This document shows positions 31,357 to 42,267 of a stretch of 64,000 bases of DNA, piece by piece. This DNA comes from Melanopsichium pennsylvanicum (Eukaryota > Basidiomycota > Ustilaginomycetes > Ustilaginales): the NCBI GenBank assembly GCA_900208305.1, contig OAPG01000013.1, positions 186,001 through 250,000 of the forward strand, read 5' to 3'. The notes below the pieces were generated by a model. That model saw nothing but the letters and a program-made list of their open reading frames with translations. It searched no databases and had not been told where the DNA came from. The translations under genes and the position numbers were made by a program. Within the stretch, counting starts at the first letter, position 1, and every line of letters begins with the position of its first letter.

Positions 31357-33616
31357 GACGAGCAAGGACTAGGGAATGGGAACAGGATGTAGCCGATGAG
31401 GGCGATGTGGTGGCTGTTAGGAAGATGAGATGGTCGCAGCTGGTACAGGTGGTTAGAGGAAAAGAGAGATCAGGATTGCGCCAGTCGAGGCAGATGAGAC
31501 GCAGTAGTTGACGTGTACACCGATGAACAGATAGCCGAAAAGATGTAGGAAGAAAACGGGTAAAGGCAAGAGATGGGAGAGGTTGTGTGCGACGGGAATG
31601 GATACAAAAGAGTGAATTGGAAGAAGAGAGGGTTCAGTTGCAGCGCGCCCCTTTCCGTGCTCGACAATATTTCGGCCCGTGATGATTTTTGTGCCCCGCT
31701 ATGCTGTCCCTTTGTCTGTTCTCAAAGCTGTGCCAGTTTAAAGTGTGGAGGAATCCTGTCCGCTCCTCGACACGGCTTTGTCGCTTGACTGGACTGACTG
31801 AAGTGGTCCATGCATACGTGCCAACACAACGAGTGTGACACCCAACCGATCAAACATTCGCAAAAAAATTGTCTTAAGAAAATAAAGCTTTGTCGTGCGA
31901 AAGCTCTGCGGGGCTCAACCGCCGGCTCTGCCTTGACTCGTCCAGGCGAGGATACGAATCCGTGTCATGCTCTGATGAAGCTCGTTGCCTTCCCTCGCAA
32001 TTGGTATAAACAAGGCGTGAACATTGTCATTCCAGCTCTTTCACATCAACACTGTTGTGAAACTCAAATCTTTGACTATCTCACAATAATCTTTCCCGCC
32101 ATCACCTCCAGCATTTCATTCGCCGGGCCGATGAACATATTCACACGGGACCATGGAAACAAATCCTGGAACCAAGTCATGATTCAAGGAATGTCCTGTG
32201 CGTCACCCTTTGACCCTTATCAACCTCCATTCTGGCTTGCTGTCACGCAATCCGACGAGTCTAAGCTGGCAGAATCCAACATCAGCCCTAACCCAGAATT
32301 TCTATTTTCAGCATCAACCGCCATCCACACTCTTCTTACAGTACAGCAGGCTTGAAGCACATTCTCCTTCAACTGACTATGGCTCGAACTTACGCGAACG
32401 GCGCATCGAAGTCGTCGTTTCTTGCTCAAGAGTGTTTGGTCGATGAGGACCCAAATCATGCTTCTGCCGAGGCCTTACCTTTGCATTCCATTGGCGAGAT
32501 GCCGATCTGAGCCGGTTTTACACCGAGCGTCTGTTGATGTGCCGAACTTGCATTCACGGCAGCTTGGGCTTCCTTTCTGCTGCGATCATCTACTGATGGC
32601 CTCTGCTTGCTCACTTTACACATGCCCTTGCCTACCAATCGTTTGATCAAGCTGATGAACAAAAGCAGGTGTATGTGACAACACCTCTGCACGCCTGATG
32701 ACATCCCTTAAGATGTACGCCTCCACTTGCTGTGGTACCCGCTTTGCCTAGCACAATCGAAAGATGTTGAACCATCTCAGGTACGAACAACGGAAGCGCA
32801 ATGCAAGCCCGTGGTAACAACAATCTGCATACGAAGGCTGACGAAGGCGGATCCCGCAAGTACGTAAATGTACAACTTGGATCTGTTGTTGCCCGGATCG
32901 GCGCGCTGCAGCTCGCCCCGCAACTGCTTTTGACAGCCAGACAACAGCAAAATAACAATAATAACATCAACAATAACAACACTGCGCTTTCTTCTCTCTC
33001 CAGCTCTGGGAGGCGTCAAATTTGAATTTCGTAATAGCCGAACCGTAGGCTAGAAATTGGTCTCTTACCTTAAACAGCACAGGATGAGAGGCAGCGGGGT
33101 TTGACAGCTACATGCTAGTACAGATGATCGACAATAGCTCAACGCCGAGCTACAACTCTTGCAGTAACTGACCGCAACCCCGACAACTACGCATCGTACT
33201 GCTGGCACGGCAGGCACAATTGAGCGTTTGTGTCACCGCTAGCGAATGTCGTTTGTTGCCTGGCAACATTTGCAAAGACAGTATGTTGTGCTTGTGCTTG
33301 AAAGTGCTTGAGGTTTGTGGAAAGCGCAGGAACCCAAGTCCTAGTCTGTCGATTTGCCCGTTCCGAGATTTGGTCGGTCCTGCTGCTACTCTGGTGTTTC
33401 ATACCTCTGCTGTCGACATATATAACCCTCACTTTTCAGCATATCACCTCACACATCTGTTCATATTACAGCTCCCTCTCCTTGGCCACTCCACTCTTCA
33501 AGACCAACCGTTCTCATCCCCTTCCTTCTCCTTCTTTGCCCTTTCAAATTTCAGCATCGACAATCTGCAAACTTAGCTCTCACAGCACATCAGTATCAAC
33601 ACTAATTGCCGCAACA
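31357..33616. promoter_or_regulatory. Divergent intergenic region between APL2 and the secreted repeat protein
   Basis: About 2.26 kb lie between two divergent genes. A 181-codon frame at 31810-32355 has no family resemblance and no clear leader, so I do not call it a gene. A/C-rich simple sequence with AAC and AAT steps lies at about 32943-32980. A TACAGTA word lies at 32337. Confidence 0.45.
33418..33425 (+). promoter_or_regulatory. TATA box upstream of the secreted repeat protein
   Basis: The sequence ATATATAA lies about 190 bp before the start codon at 33617, followed by a C/T-rich leader from about 33470. A good TATA box is more typical of regulated than of housekeeping fungal genes. 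Confidence 0.5.
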
Positions 33617-34486
33617 ATGAAGTTCTTCAGCCTCCTCGCCGCCTTCTTGATCTCCTTCACTCTAGTCTCTGCCGACTCCCCTGTTGTGGTTGGCGCCGAA
33701 AAGGGCAAAATTCCTCAACTGCTTGAAGCCATCAATAGGTTGGAACATGCCAATCCATCTTCTCCCGCTTTCGCTTCCAAGTATGCATCCGAGATACCCG
33801 CTTTGGCCAAGCTTCACCGTGAGGTAGTTGCTCAAGGTATGAGCGAAACGAGTGTCAATCGACTTTATGGAAATGATGAAGCTGCCAAGAAGCTTTTGGA
33901 GCTCGTCGAGGGTGATAATGCTGCATCCGAGACACAGGAAGAAAAGCGTGAGGTGAAGTCGAAGCACGAGAAGAAGATCAAGCAGACAAAGGGCAAGAGT
34001 GGTGAAGCTCATAAGAACGCTGCTGACAAGAAGCAAGAGGCTTCATCTAAGAAGTCAGCTCATCCAACTCATCCCACTCACCCTGTTCATCCGAATAACA
34101 AGGGTAAAAAGAAGTCCGAGGCTGTTAACAAGCACAAGCAGGGTCAAAAGCAGTCCGAGGTCAATAAATCTGCTCATGATGTCCACCCTTCACATTCTGC
34201 TAAGGTCAAAAAGAGCGGAGAAAATGCTAAACGCGCAACAGTCGACAAAGAGAAGAAGGTGAAAACTCATTCAGCTCATCCAACTCACTCTGCTCACCCT
34301 AAACACCCTGTCAACGACAAAAAGGGTGGTAAGAGCGAAACTGTTAATCACCACAAACAGGGAGAGAAGCAAAGTACCGCTCACAAATCCAGTCACGCTC
34401 CAAACCCTACCAAATCTAAAAAGAAACAACACAAGAAACCAGCTCACTTGCACAAATCCAAATCTCCAAAACCCACCTCTTCCTAA
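33617..34486 (+). CDS. Secreted Lys/His-rich protein with two 72-residue repeats and possible Kex2 sites
   Basis: The protein has 289 residues from the ATG at 33617. The frame is open upstream but without a better start, and this ATG opens a clean signal peptide (basic Lys2, hydrophobic core to about 16, likely cleavage after VSA19). Residues 20-100 form a helical, moderately charged region. From about 105 the protein is extremely rich in Lys, His, Ser and Pro. Two copies of one unit begin with SAHPTH at 147 and 219, exactly 72 residues apart; each holds a His-Pro run, then KKSE/GKSE, VN(K/H)HKQG(Q/E)KQS and a second His-rich stretch. Lys-Arg pairs at 110-111 and 205-206 are possible Kex2 sites, the second just before copy 2. 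There is no membrane anchor. I do not recognise the family. Repetitive, Kex2-cut secreted proteins in smuts include hyphal-surface and effector proteins; any such role here is inference. Confidence 0.8.
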   Translation: MKFFSLLAAFLISFTLVSADSPVVVGAEKGKIPQLLEAINRLEHANPSSPAFASKYASEIPALAKLHREVVAQGMSETSVNRLYGNDEAAKKLLELVEGDNAASETQEEKREVKSKHEKKIKQTKGKSGEAHKNAADKKQEASSKKSAHPTHPTHPVHPNNKGKKKSEAVNKHKQGQKQSEVNKSAHDVHPSHSAKVKKSGENAKRATVDKEKKVKTHSAHPTHSAHPKHPVNDKKGGKSETVNHHKQGEKQSTAHKSSHAPNPTKSKKKQHKKPAHLHKSKSPKPTSS

Positions 34487-34913
34487 ATCATTAATACCAA
34501 CCTTCTTGCCTTGCATCACTCACACTCACTCCGCTGGTCAAATCAACATTACTACTTCCCTCAATTTGAGAGTTTAGTCTTCACATCTTTTTCATCCTTA
34601 CCCATCAATTTCGACGCAATGTCGCTTCTTTCGCATTCTTCTCGTACTTTTAGGCTCCAATTTTTATTTTTTTTTATTTTCAATAAATTTTCTTGATTTG
34701 CGTCTTTGTCTTATCTCGCCCTGGTCGTAAAGATTGATCTCAGAAAAGCATATAGAAAGGCAACATAATTACAAGAACAACGCAATCTTCAAGGTACACT
34801 GTCTTTTGATGAGCGAAAACAAACAGACCAAGTTCGTGAAAGATTTGCAATTCGAGCCCAAAGCCACAGTAGCATGCACTCCTACCACCACGAATTCCAG
34901 CCCCATCGTTGTT
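34487..34913. other. Convergent intergenic region
   Basis: These 427 bp lie between two convergent genes and serve as 3' flank for both. A T-rich run followed by AATAAA-like sequence at about 34660-34688 is a plausible polyadenylation region for the plus-strand gene. I see no gene in it. Confidence 0.45.
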
Positions 34914-37133
34914 TTAAATCGAATTGTTCAAAGTCTGGCAAGTCAATTTTTCGTTCTGGACGAAGAACTCGCAAATGTCCCTGTGGGGGATGGGACCGTG
35001 GGTGATGCCGTTAGGTGCGGACAAATACTGCGTGTTCATTTCTTCGCTTTCCAACAAGGGCTCTTCGAAAGCTTTCCAAGGGTTGGAGTTCTGCACCTTC
35101 TGAGTATAGGTGTAGCCCCTACCTCTAGCCTTGAGGTACTCGTTGCTTGGGTTAGGGCTTCCACTTCGAACAAAGGCGCTAAAAGCATCGGCGTTGTACT
35201 GCACAAAGTCCAGGTACTGCCTGCTAACAGTAAGGTCCTGGAAGTTGAGACTTCCAAAGACAGACATGACATCGTCTCCGTGACATGCTTCAATGCCGTT
35301 ACCCTCAGGTTTGCAGATAGGTGGTAGTGCACCGACAGTGTCCGTGTAAGCCGACTGACTCTCGTACAGATAGACCTTAGGGAATTGACGAGTCTTGAGG
35401 GCCAGATTTGTGATCTGTTGAGTGGGACACGTGAAGAAGTTGTAGGTGAAAGCATTAGCAACAACTTGACGAACAGAGTCGTCGTTGGCGGGATCGAGGT
35501 TGAAGAATCCGCTCTGCTCTACCGTCGGGATAAAGGACGGAGCATAAAGGGCGCCGAGGGCTTTTTCGAGCGCAGGCTGCACGTTCGGCAACGTCTGGTT
35601 GAGCAACGAGTAGACGAACGTAGCCCCTTCACCACTGAGGGTACCGACAAGAAGAGGAACTTTGTTGGGAACGGTTCCGTTTCCGGCGAGATAGAAGATT
35701 TGATCGTCGATGAGTCCGTCAGGTGTGGGGAGGAAAGGTTGAATGCTGGCTGAAAACAGCGATGACCCGCCGAACATGGAGACTGCGCCGGTGATTAGAG
35801 CGGTGGCGTTGTTGAAAGCGGTCCCTTGGACAAAGAGAGAGGGGTCCTGGATCTTTTGGAGGCATTCAACCATATCGGGGCCAGAGACGGAGCAATTGAG
35901 GGAAGAGGCGACAGCAGGAGTGACGTACTTGGACTGCACGGAGCGGTTAATCCAAGGCACCCAAGGATTGGACATCATGAAGGCGGCCCTGTACAATCCT
36001 TTCGATGCAGAAGAGGCGATGAGGGCAGCAATACTCTCAGCACCAGCCGACTCACCACCAATTGTGATTTGGTCGGGGTCACCGCCAAAGGCAGCAATGT
36101 GAGCTTTCACCCACTTGAGCGCGAGGATCTGATCGCTCAATCCTGCGTTACCAGGTAGATCCTCGCCCGAGGCAAGCCATCCGAGTGCTCCAAGACGGTA
36201 GTTGATAGTGACGACAACAATGTCCGATCGCGAAGCCAAGTTGCCCCCATCGTAGCTGTGGAGCGAGTTTCTGCCGCTGGTGAAAGCTCCTCCGTAGATT
36301 GCTACCAAGACTGGCTTCAAGTCCTTTTTGCCGTACGAGCCGAGGGAAGGAGTAAAGATGTTGAGGTTGAGACAGTCTTCGCCCATGGGCATGGGTCCGA
36401 GAGGGGTGGTCGACTGAACGCAGGCGTTGCGGTAGCTTGTTGCGTCAAGGTTCATCTCGCCGGTATAAGGGCTGGCATACATGAACCTCTTGTTACCTAC
36501 GGGCGCGTCTCCGAAGGGAATACCCAAGAAGCGGAATGAGCGACGGTCTCGGTAGCCAGTGAGGGTGTACTGGCCGGCGGTAACCGAGATCCTCTTGTCC
36601 GCACCGAAATCGCTCTCCTGCACGTTGGCAAAGGGGTTAGCGCGAGGAACGGTGGCGGATGGAGCGGAGTGCGTGCAAAGCACACCAAGCTTTTCGCCCT
36701 GACCATATGCACGAATGGATCCACGAGAAGCTTTGTACGCAACGACGTTGGAGGAGGCGGAGGACTCAGCGGTCCAGACAGTGTCCCACCAGCCTACGGT
36801 TCCTGCGTGGCGGAGATAGTTGAATTGGTCGATAAGGTCACTTCCGATTCCACCTTGGATAGAGGGGTCCAGAGGGAAGAGCTGCTCTCCGATGCGAGAG
36901 CAGATTTGGGAGGCGCTATCAGAAGTGACAGAGTTGGGCAAAAGAAGGGCGCCTGTGGAGGCGTTGGTGGAGAGATCATTCTGGTAGAGGATGTGGATGG
37001 GGCCAAGATCAGATTGAATAGCTACAGAAGGAGCATCATCGCGTTCAGCCAGGAGAGGGATAGCGGAGGCGATCTGAGTGCCGAGGGCAAGGGCGCCGAC
37101 GATACCACTGATGGCGGTGGTGAAGGGCTTCAT
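34914..37133 (-). CDS. Secreted type-B carboxylesterase/lipase-like alpha/beta hydrolase
   Basis: The protein has 739 residues and begins with a signal peptide (about 1-25, ending near SAIP). The esterase fold starts near 185: GIPFGDAPVG.KRF, EDCLNLNIFTP, VAIYGGAFTSG (oxyanion-hole region), TINYRLGALGWL, and the nucleophile elbow GGESAGAES with Ser362. The other triad members are probably Glu502 (in SGEGATFV) and His618 (in CHGDDVMSVFG), both in the usual family positions. The enzyme should hydrolyse carboxylic esters outside the cell; the natural substrate cannot be read from sequence. Residues 26-180 precede the catalytic fold and do not match the core family; such extensions occur in some basidiomycete esterases. 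It is convergent with the secreted repeat-protein gene, so two secreted products are neighbours. Confidence 0.9.
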   Translation of the reverse strand: MKPFTTAISGIVGALALGTQIASAIPLLAERDDAPSVAIQSDLGPIHILYQNDLSTNASTGALLLPNSVTSDSASQICSRIGEQLFPLDPSIQGGIGSDLIDQFNYLRHAGTVGWWDTVWTAESSASSNVVAYKASRGSIRAYGQGEKLGVLCTHSAPSATVPRANPFANVQESDFGADKRISVTAGQYTLTGYRDRRSFRFLGIPFGDAPVGNKRFMYASPYTGEMNLDATSYRNACVQSTTPLGPMPMGEDCLNLNIFTPSLGSYGKKDLKPVLVAIYGGAFTSGRNSLHSYDGGNLASRSDIVVVTINYRLGALGWLASGEDLPGNAGLSDQILALKWVKAHIAAFGGDPDQITIGGESAGAESIAALIASSASKGLYRAAFMMSNPWVPWINRSVQSKYVTPAVASSLNCSVSGPDMVECLQKIQDPSLFVQGTAFNNATALITGAVSMFGGSSLFSASIQPFLPTPDGLIDDQIFYLAGNGTVPNKVPLLVGTLSGEGATFVYSLLNQTLPNVQPALEKALGALYAPSFIPTVEQSGFFNLDPANDDSVRQVVANAFTYNFFTCPTQQITNLALKTRQFPKVYLYESQSAYTDTVGALPPICKPEGNGIEACHGDDVMSVFGSLNFQDLTVSRQYLDFVQYNADAFSAFVRSGSPNPSNEYLKARGRGYTYTQKVQNSNPWKAFEEPLLESEEMNTQYLSAPNGITHGPIPHRDICEFFVQNEKLTCQTLNNSI

Positions 37134-39536
37134 CGTGGCGATAGGAAGTGGAGAAGGTCACACTCGACCTGGGCGATAATGAGGATAGGGAGCAGAGAGG
37201 TTTGGTCGTAGGCAGCTACTAATGGTCCCCAAGATTGAGAACACGAACAGGTTGTCGACTTTACTACACGCTAGGATGGCAGAAAAACGGAATCGAATTT
37301 GGGTTTTCCGACTGCTTGCTAGACTCAGTATCGATATCGACTTTCGAGAGACGGAGCAATAGAAATCTGAAACGAGAGTTCATTCGTTCGAAGGCGTCCC
37401 CCAAAACCGTGAGATGTCTTGACAGGGTGGGCAGAGCAGGAGGAGATCAACGGTGGGGAAAGGGGGACGTGAGAGTCGTCGTCAAGCCAAAATGACGAGA
37501 GGTTGCGAGGAAAAGATGGAAGGAGGAGGGCAGGAAGGACACAGGTTGGTGGGTTTGGCGACAAATTGGGGAGACACAAAATGTATATGAATGGAAAGGG
37601 GGGGAAGGCGAAGCATGTACATTACTGAAAAGGGGAAGATGACACTTTGTGCAGTGGGACCGTTTGAAGCGAGTGTTGAATCACCTAAAATTGCATAGCC
37701 ATGACCCACACTGTAGCACTTGAGCTCAAAGAGGACGAGGAACGGGGGAGGTGCTGGGCCCGAAAATGGTCCATATTGGCAGGACAAGCTAAGCAAAGGA
37801 TGTCGTAGCAGCTCCACCTCCCACAGGGAAGAAATGAATACCGCGGAATCAGCCACACTACTCTGTGACAGTAATGAATCTTGTTAAGAGGGACGTAGAA
37901 AAGAAACGAGAAAGGATTCCGGGTCTTGTTGGCAACTTTTCAGAGTCACTTCAACTCTTCTTGATGGAAGGCAGAATGCATGCTTGTCAATCCCAGCAGC
38001 AGCGGACGCTCACGACGCTTCTTTCGCCGACCAAAGTTTTATTAGAGAAGAACGAGTAAAAGCAAAAGCTAGTTAAGATAATCAGTAGGTCCATCTTTCT
38101 CGTTCTAGAGCCCACCTCAATTAGAGAGAGGCCAAACATGGAAGTGAGTGGGCAGTGACAGGACCAGATGGAGCATGGATCAGATCTGAGCGTTTCAGTC
38201 TGACCTGATGGACACAGAACGGAGGGCCAAGCTCCATAAAAATTGTAACCCCCTGTCGCAATATGAGAGAGAGAGAGAAAGAGAGAGAGAGAAAGAGCTT
38301 GGTCTCTGAGGAGAGGAGGCTTTGAATGTCTGACAATGGCCGGCCGCTTATTTCATTTCGGCTATATTGCCAAAGTATAGTGGCTTGTCGTGTGTCTCTT
38401 CATCAAGCCTTGGAGCCTAGTTGACGGCACTACATCAGACTAGTTTTGCACAAAAGACTCGTTCGGGAACAACAGGAGCACAGGAGTGAGTTACAGAAGC
38501 ATCGTAATGACTTGTGCAGAGCTATTGGATCGAGGTTGCGGTCGTGTCTAGCTTGGTGCGTGGGAAAAAGCATCGTCGGCTTCCCCGCAATTGTACAACT
38601 TCGAGACTCAGCTGGCTCGACCGCTTCGCTTCCCTGCAGCCGAGTTTCCTCTCTTTTGACATTAATGACGCTGAAACCTTGCCCAAGAAAATTCTTTTGT
38701 CTTTCTTTTTGGCTGCTTACATGCTGCTTACATTGCCGTCGCTGTTTGAGACGTCCCACTAGACTACTGATGCACACTTGTCACCATATCGGCATCTCTG
38801 ACAACAGCGTTTGAGCTTTGATCTGCAACGCTATTCATTTAGCCCGGCGGAATCTCAAGCAGTTCTGCCTACAAATCCAGACACCGAATGATGATAGGCT
38901 CAGGTGAAACTACCGTTCATCTTGTCTCAAATCCCCGCAATTTTTTGGGTCCGCACCTCCCGCGTGTGGTCAGGGCGTAAGTGTCACACTCTGCCCGCCG
39001 TACGTCTCAGAACATCACCGAGTCAGAGCCCATTTTCAAGTTGCTCAAGTCTTCAAGAAACGGATGACACGGTCCCGACAACAATCCTTCACAGTAGTCT
39101 CTTGATTCGGCATCTTTACAACGGAGCCGACAGTCGTGCACTTAAACAATCGCTTACGCTGTTGCTTGCAATGATATACAAAGTTCAAGCAAGGGAAGCA
39201 TCGGAATCTAACAAACAGCACCTTCGACCAGAGTAACGTCGAAAAACGTGGGAATGCGGCAGGGGACAGCACAAGACCCCTCGAAGGTGAGATCGCATGT
39301 CCCGCTCAAACCTCGTTGCGACCTATGCGAGCCACAATCGACCGACTCTTCTTCGCTCAGACTACTCGTGATGGAGCTGTCTTGCACCAACTAGCCATGC
39401 TTCACGGACTATGCAAGACGCGCAAATTTGATGCAGAGATTGTGCTGAAGCAAGATCGATAGTTTGTTCGGGGTATAATTTACATTCTATTTGTGAGTCT
39501 GAAAAATATCAGCTGGAGTCACGGCTGTCAAAAGAT
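37134..39536. other. Intergenic region with a GA microsatellite
   Basis: About 2.4 kb separate the esterase promoter from the 3' end of the next minus-strand gene. It includes an imperfect (GA)n tract at about 38264-38295. Short frames on both strands show no family resemblance. I see no supported gene. Confidence 0.5.
38264..38295. repeat. (GA)n microsatellite
   Basis: An imperfect GA dinucleotide run is interrupted twice by AAA. It lies in non-coding DNA about 1.1 kb upstream of the esterase start. Confidence 0.85.
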
Positions 39537-40427
39537 CTACTCAAATGAAATGCTCGAAAGACCGCCAGTTCCACCGGGTACTCGCACACGGCGAGTGGGT
39601 CGGAAGCCGTTGTTCATGACCGCATCGTTCCTGACGCCCTCGTACACGCCTGCCTTCTCGTTGGGGGCATCGTCGTAAAAGTGTGACTCTTTGGGCGCTG
39701 CCGAAACGTTACCACTACCCATACGCCTTGCTGGGGCAGCGCCAAGCGGCTCGAATGCATCCTCTGTTGGTGCTGGTGCGGCAGGGGCACGACGTGTAGG
39801 AGCAGGTGCGGAACTTTGCTGGAGCGCATCGCTGCCGAAAAGGGCACTTACTTGGGCAGAACCTCCACCGGGAAGCTGTCGCACCTTGCGGCTTGGTCGG
39901 AAGACTTCTCCTGAGCTGGTGTACACGATATTGTCGGAAGAGTCAGCAGGGGCGAAGTCGACGGGCTCTTGATGCTGGACAGACTGCTGAACGGGCGTGG
40001 AAGGAGCAGCGTTGATTGTGGACGAGCTGGGCTCGTCGGAAATGTTTAGCTTGCCGATGGTAGCATATCTGTGTGATACATTAAGATAAGGAGAAAATCG
40101 TGAAAAGATCAGTCTCGAGATTTCTCGAACGCGCAAAAATGTGCGGAATAATGACTCACTTGGGCAACTTGCTAAGCTCCGTGTAGTTGGGTCCGACATG
40201 GACATTGTGCTGCTTGAGGAAGAGGACAAAGTCTTCCTTGGTGAACACAATGTGGTGTTTTTGCGGCAAGCATCCTGTGTTGAATAAAGTAAGCAAGGAT
40301 CCAAGTGAGCATGACCATTCCAGATAACGCGCATCACACTCGAATGTAACTTACCAAGGTGGTACGCCCAGTCCTTGGGGTTGGAGTTCTCCTTGTCAAA
40401 GTTGGGGTTGGGAGTGAATGAGGTCAT
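39537..40427 (-). CDS. Three-exon gene for a 239-residue protein with two PGG motifs
   Basis: Two short introns with good borders interrupt the gene. Exon 1 is 40427-40355, intron 1 is 40354-40275 (GTAAGT..ACACAG, 80 nt), exon 2 is 40274-40160, intron 2 is 40159-40069 (GTGAGT..CACAG, 91 nt), and exon 3 is 40068-39537. The joined frame is exactly 720 nt including the stop. The N-terminal 75 residues look folded (WAYHLGC, VFTKEDFVLFLKQHNVHVGP). The rest is Ala/Pro/Ser-rich and disordered, with two related motifs: FRPSRKVRQLPGGGSAQVSA followed by LFG, and FRPTRRVRVPGGTGGLSSIS at the C-terminus. Basic-PGG-Ser-hydrophobic motifs of this style occur in SPIRAL1 and Jupiter/HN1 microtubule-associated proteins, but the match is short and may be chance. 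I do not know the family. An unspliced frame of 305 codons also exists but reads through both introns. Confidence 0.75.
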   Translation of the reverse strand: MTSFTPNPNFDKENSNPKDWAYHLGKLHSSVMRVIWNGHAHLDPCLLYSTQDACRKNTTLCSPRKTLSSSSSSTMSMSDPTTRSLASCPSESLFRTFLRVREISRLIFSRFSPYLNVSHRYATIGKLNISDEPSSSTINAAPSTPVQQSVQHQEPVDFAPADSSDNIVYTSSGEVFRPSRKVRQLPGGGSAQVSALFGSDALQQSSAPAPTRRAPAAPAPTEDAFEPLGAAPARRMGSGNVSAAPKESHFYDDAPNEKAGVYEGVRNDAVMNNGFRPTRRVRVPGGTGGLSSISFE

Positions 40428-42267
40428 GGTTGCTTGAGGTGACTTGGGTAGCAAAACGCTTTAGAAGTGTTGTGAGAGGTGGTGATGATGGAGAAGCAGA
40501 GGATTTGGCGAGTTCTGGTGCACTCGCACAAATTCCTCAGCTCAGGATCAGGCTTTTGAATGCGTTGTGGTGCGTGTGTTGATCTGGGACTTGCGTTGTT
40601 TGTGCTCGCAGCCCTGAGCAGAGAGTCTGGCCAGGGCACGCGTCAGTCGCGTCTGTGAGCTTTCCTTTTTCCGTCTATGATTGTTTGCACAGCTATGCTA
40701 ACAAATGTTACATTTTTGCGACACCGCTTTCTCAAGCGTGTATTTTCTATAGTGGGCGTTAACCCACCGCCTGTTGCTTACCACACGTTGCGAAACATGC
40801 AGCTTGCCCTCGGGATCCCTGCAGCCCTTGACAGCATCAAAGTTGGACGTAAAGAGTCTTCTCAAATGGAATTACAAAATGCAAGGGTTCGTTCAATGCT
40901 TTGTATCAGTGTGCAGTATCTTTCGCCGATGATTGTACCAGATCTAACTTAGTGGTGTCTTTACAAGCAGTTCACACGCCTGGATCGAAGCACTACAGCA
41001 TGACAGGCCAAGAAATCACGCCCCAAACCATCTTGTGACAGCATCTCTAAGACCATTTAGCGGATGTCATCACGCCCTCTCTGCTTCAGCGTTCAATCAA
41101 GCGAGGCGGTCCTTGCAAGCTGCTTCATTGCTGTCGGATAATTTCCGATAGCTGGGCGTGGTGGATCGCTAGAGGCACGAGCTTCTAGCTACATCACACC
41201 GTTGATTCCTCAAGGCTTCATGCGAGCATGAGTGAAATGAGGAGGAGAAGCACAACGCGTTGAGGTTCTAGGATGCGTGTAGGCGTGTGCACAATCAATC
41301 TTCATCTAAAATCTTCGCTCGAGATTTTTTAATCCGTCTGAGACTCTTTTCGCCGTTCATCCCGCAGAGTCAGCAGTCTCCTCAACATCACACACGCAAT
41401 TGCAATTATCTGCGCCAACGCACCACTCGGACCCAACTGCATATATCCTCGCTCTTTCCCGGTACGTTCAGTATCTCAGTCTAGAAGCATGTGACTGTTT
41501 GGATCTTGAAAATTGGCAAATCGGCAACCTAGCATTGCAAATCAATGGCGGCTTCTGCTTTGGTCCCGTTTCCGCAGCAACCCGCCCGGCGATTGTGCTC
41601 TTCAACCTCGCATTATGACAAGCACAGACCAAGAAGCATGAGGCCAATAAAGGGGTTCAGAGATAGGCAGCCAAGCGCATTCACTCGTGTATATGCTCAT
41701 TCCGCAAAAAAAAAAAACGTCGGGAGATGACTTTCTGCATCTTGCCTCACTTCATCTCATGTCACGTCGTTGCGGTGGGATCAAGATGCATGCTGCACAA
41801 CTCTTACTTCGCTGTGCTGTGATTCAAGGTTCGTAAGAGACCTTCAACAAGTACTTATAAAGACAGCATCCTTCGAGAACCCACACCTGGTCCGTTTTCC
41901 TCTTCCTTCACTTTCAACCGTCCCAACCCTCCCCTTAGGTGTACAAAAGCGTCGGCCACTGACAAATTAGCAACACTCTGTGCCGATTCTGCCTCGCTCA
42001 ACATTGCCATCCATTTGAGTTGCGCAGTCTGTAACCATCCGCATACACGCATACACTGTGCAGCCACTTAATTAACTCAGCCGGTGTATACTTTTCACTC
42101 ATCGAATCACTTAACTATTTCGCGTCTCCTTCATTAAGTTGTGCAGGACTCCTCCCTCTTTCCTATTAAAATCCCACATCCGTATTTGCGTCTGCGAGCG
42201 GGCAATAACCAACTCTCCAACATCTCATCCTTCTTGCCTGCTCAGCCGTCCAATCGTCCTAGCCGTT
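40428..42267. promoter_or_regulatory. Divergent intergenic region upstream of the PGG-motif and MIF4G-like genes
   Basis: About 1.84 kb lie between divergent genes. A TATAAAG at 41856-41862 is about 410 bp before the MIF4G-like start, and C/T-rich leader sequence follows. I see no supported gene, only short frames. Confidence 0.45.

Noticed and set aside
31810..32355. 181-codon plus-strand frame between APL2 and the secreted repeat protein
   Set aside because: Its composition looks random, no domain is visible, and no promoter or leader pattern precedes it.
39537..40454. Single-exon 305-codon reading of the PGG-motif gene
   Set aside because: It reads through two introns with good splice borders; the spliced frame is exactly in phase and gives a more protein-like N-terminus.
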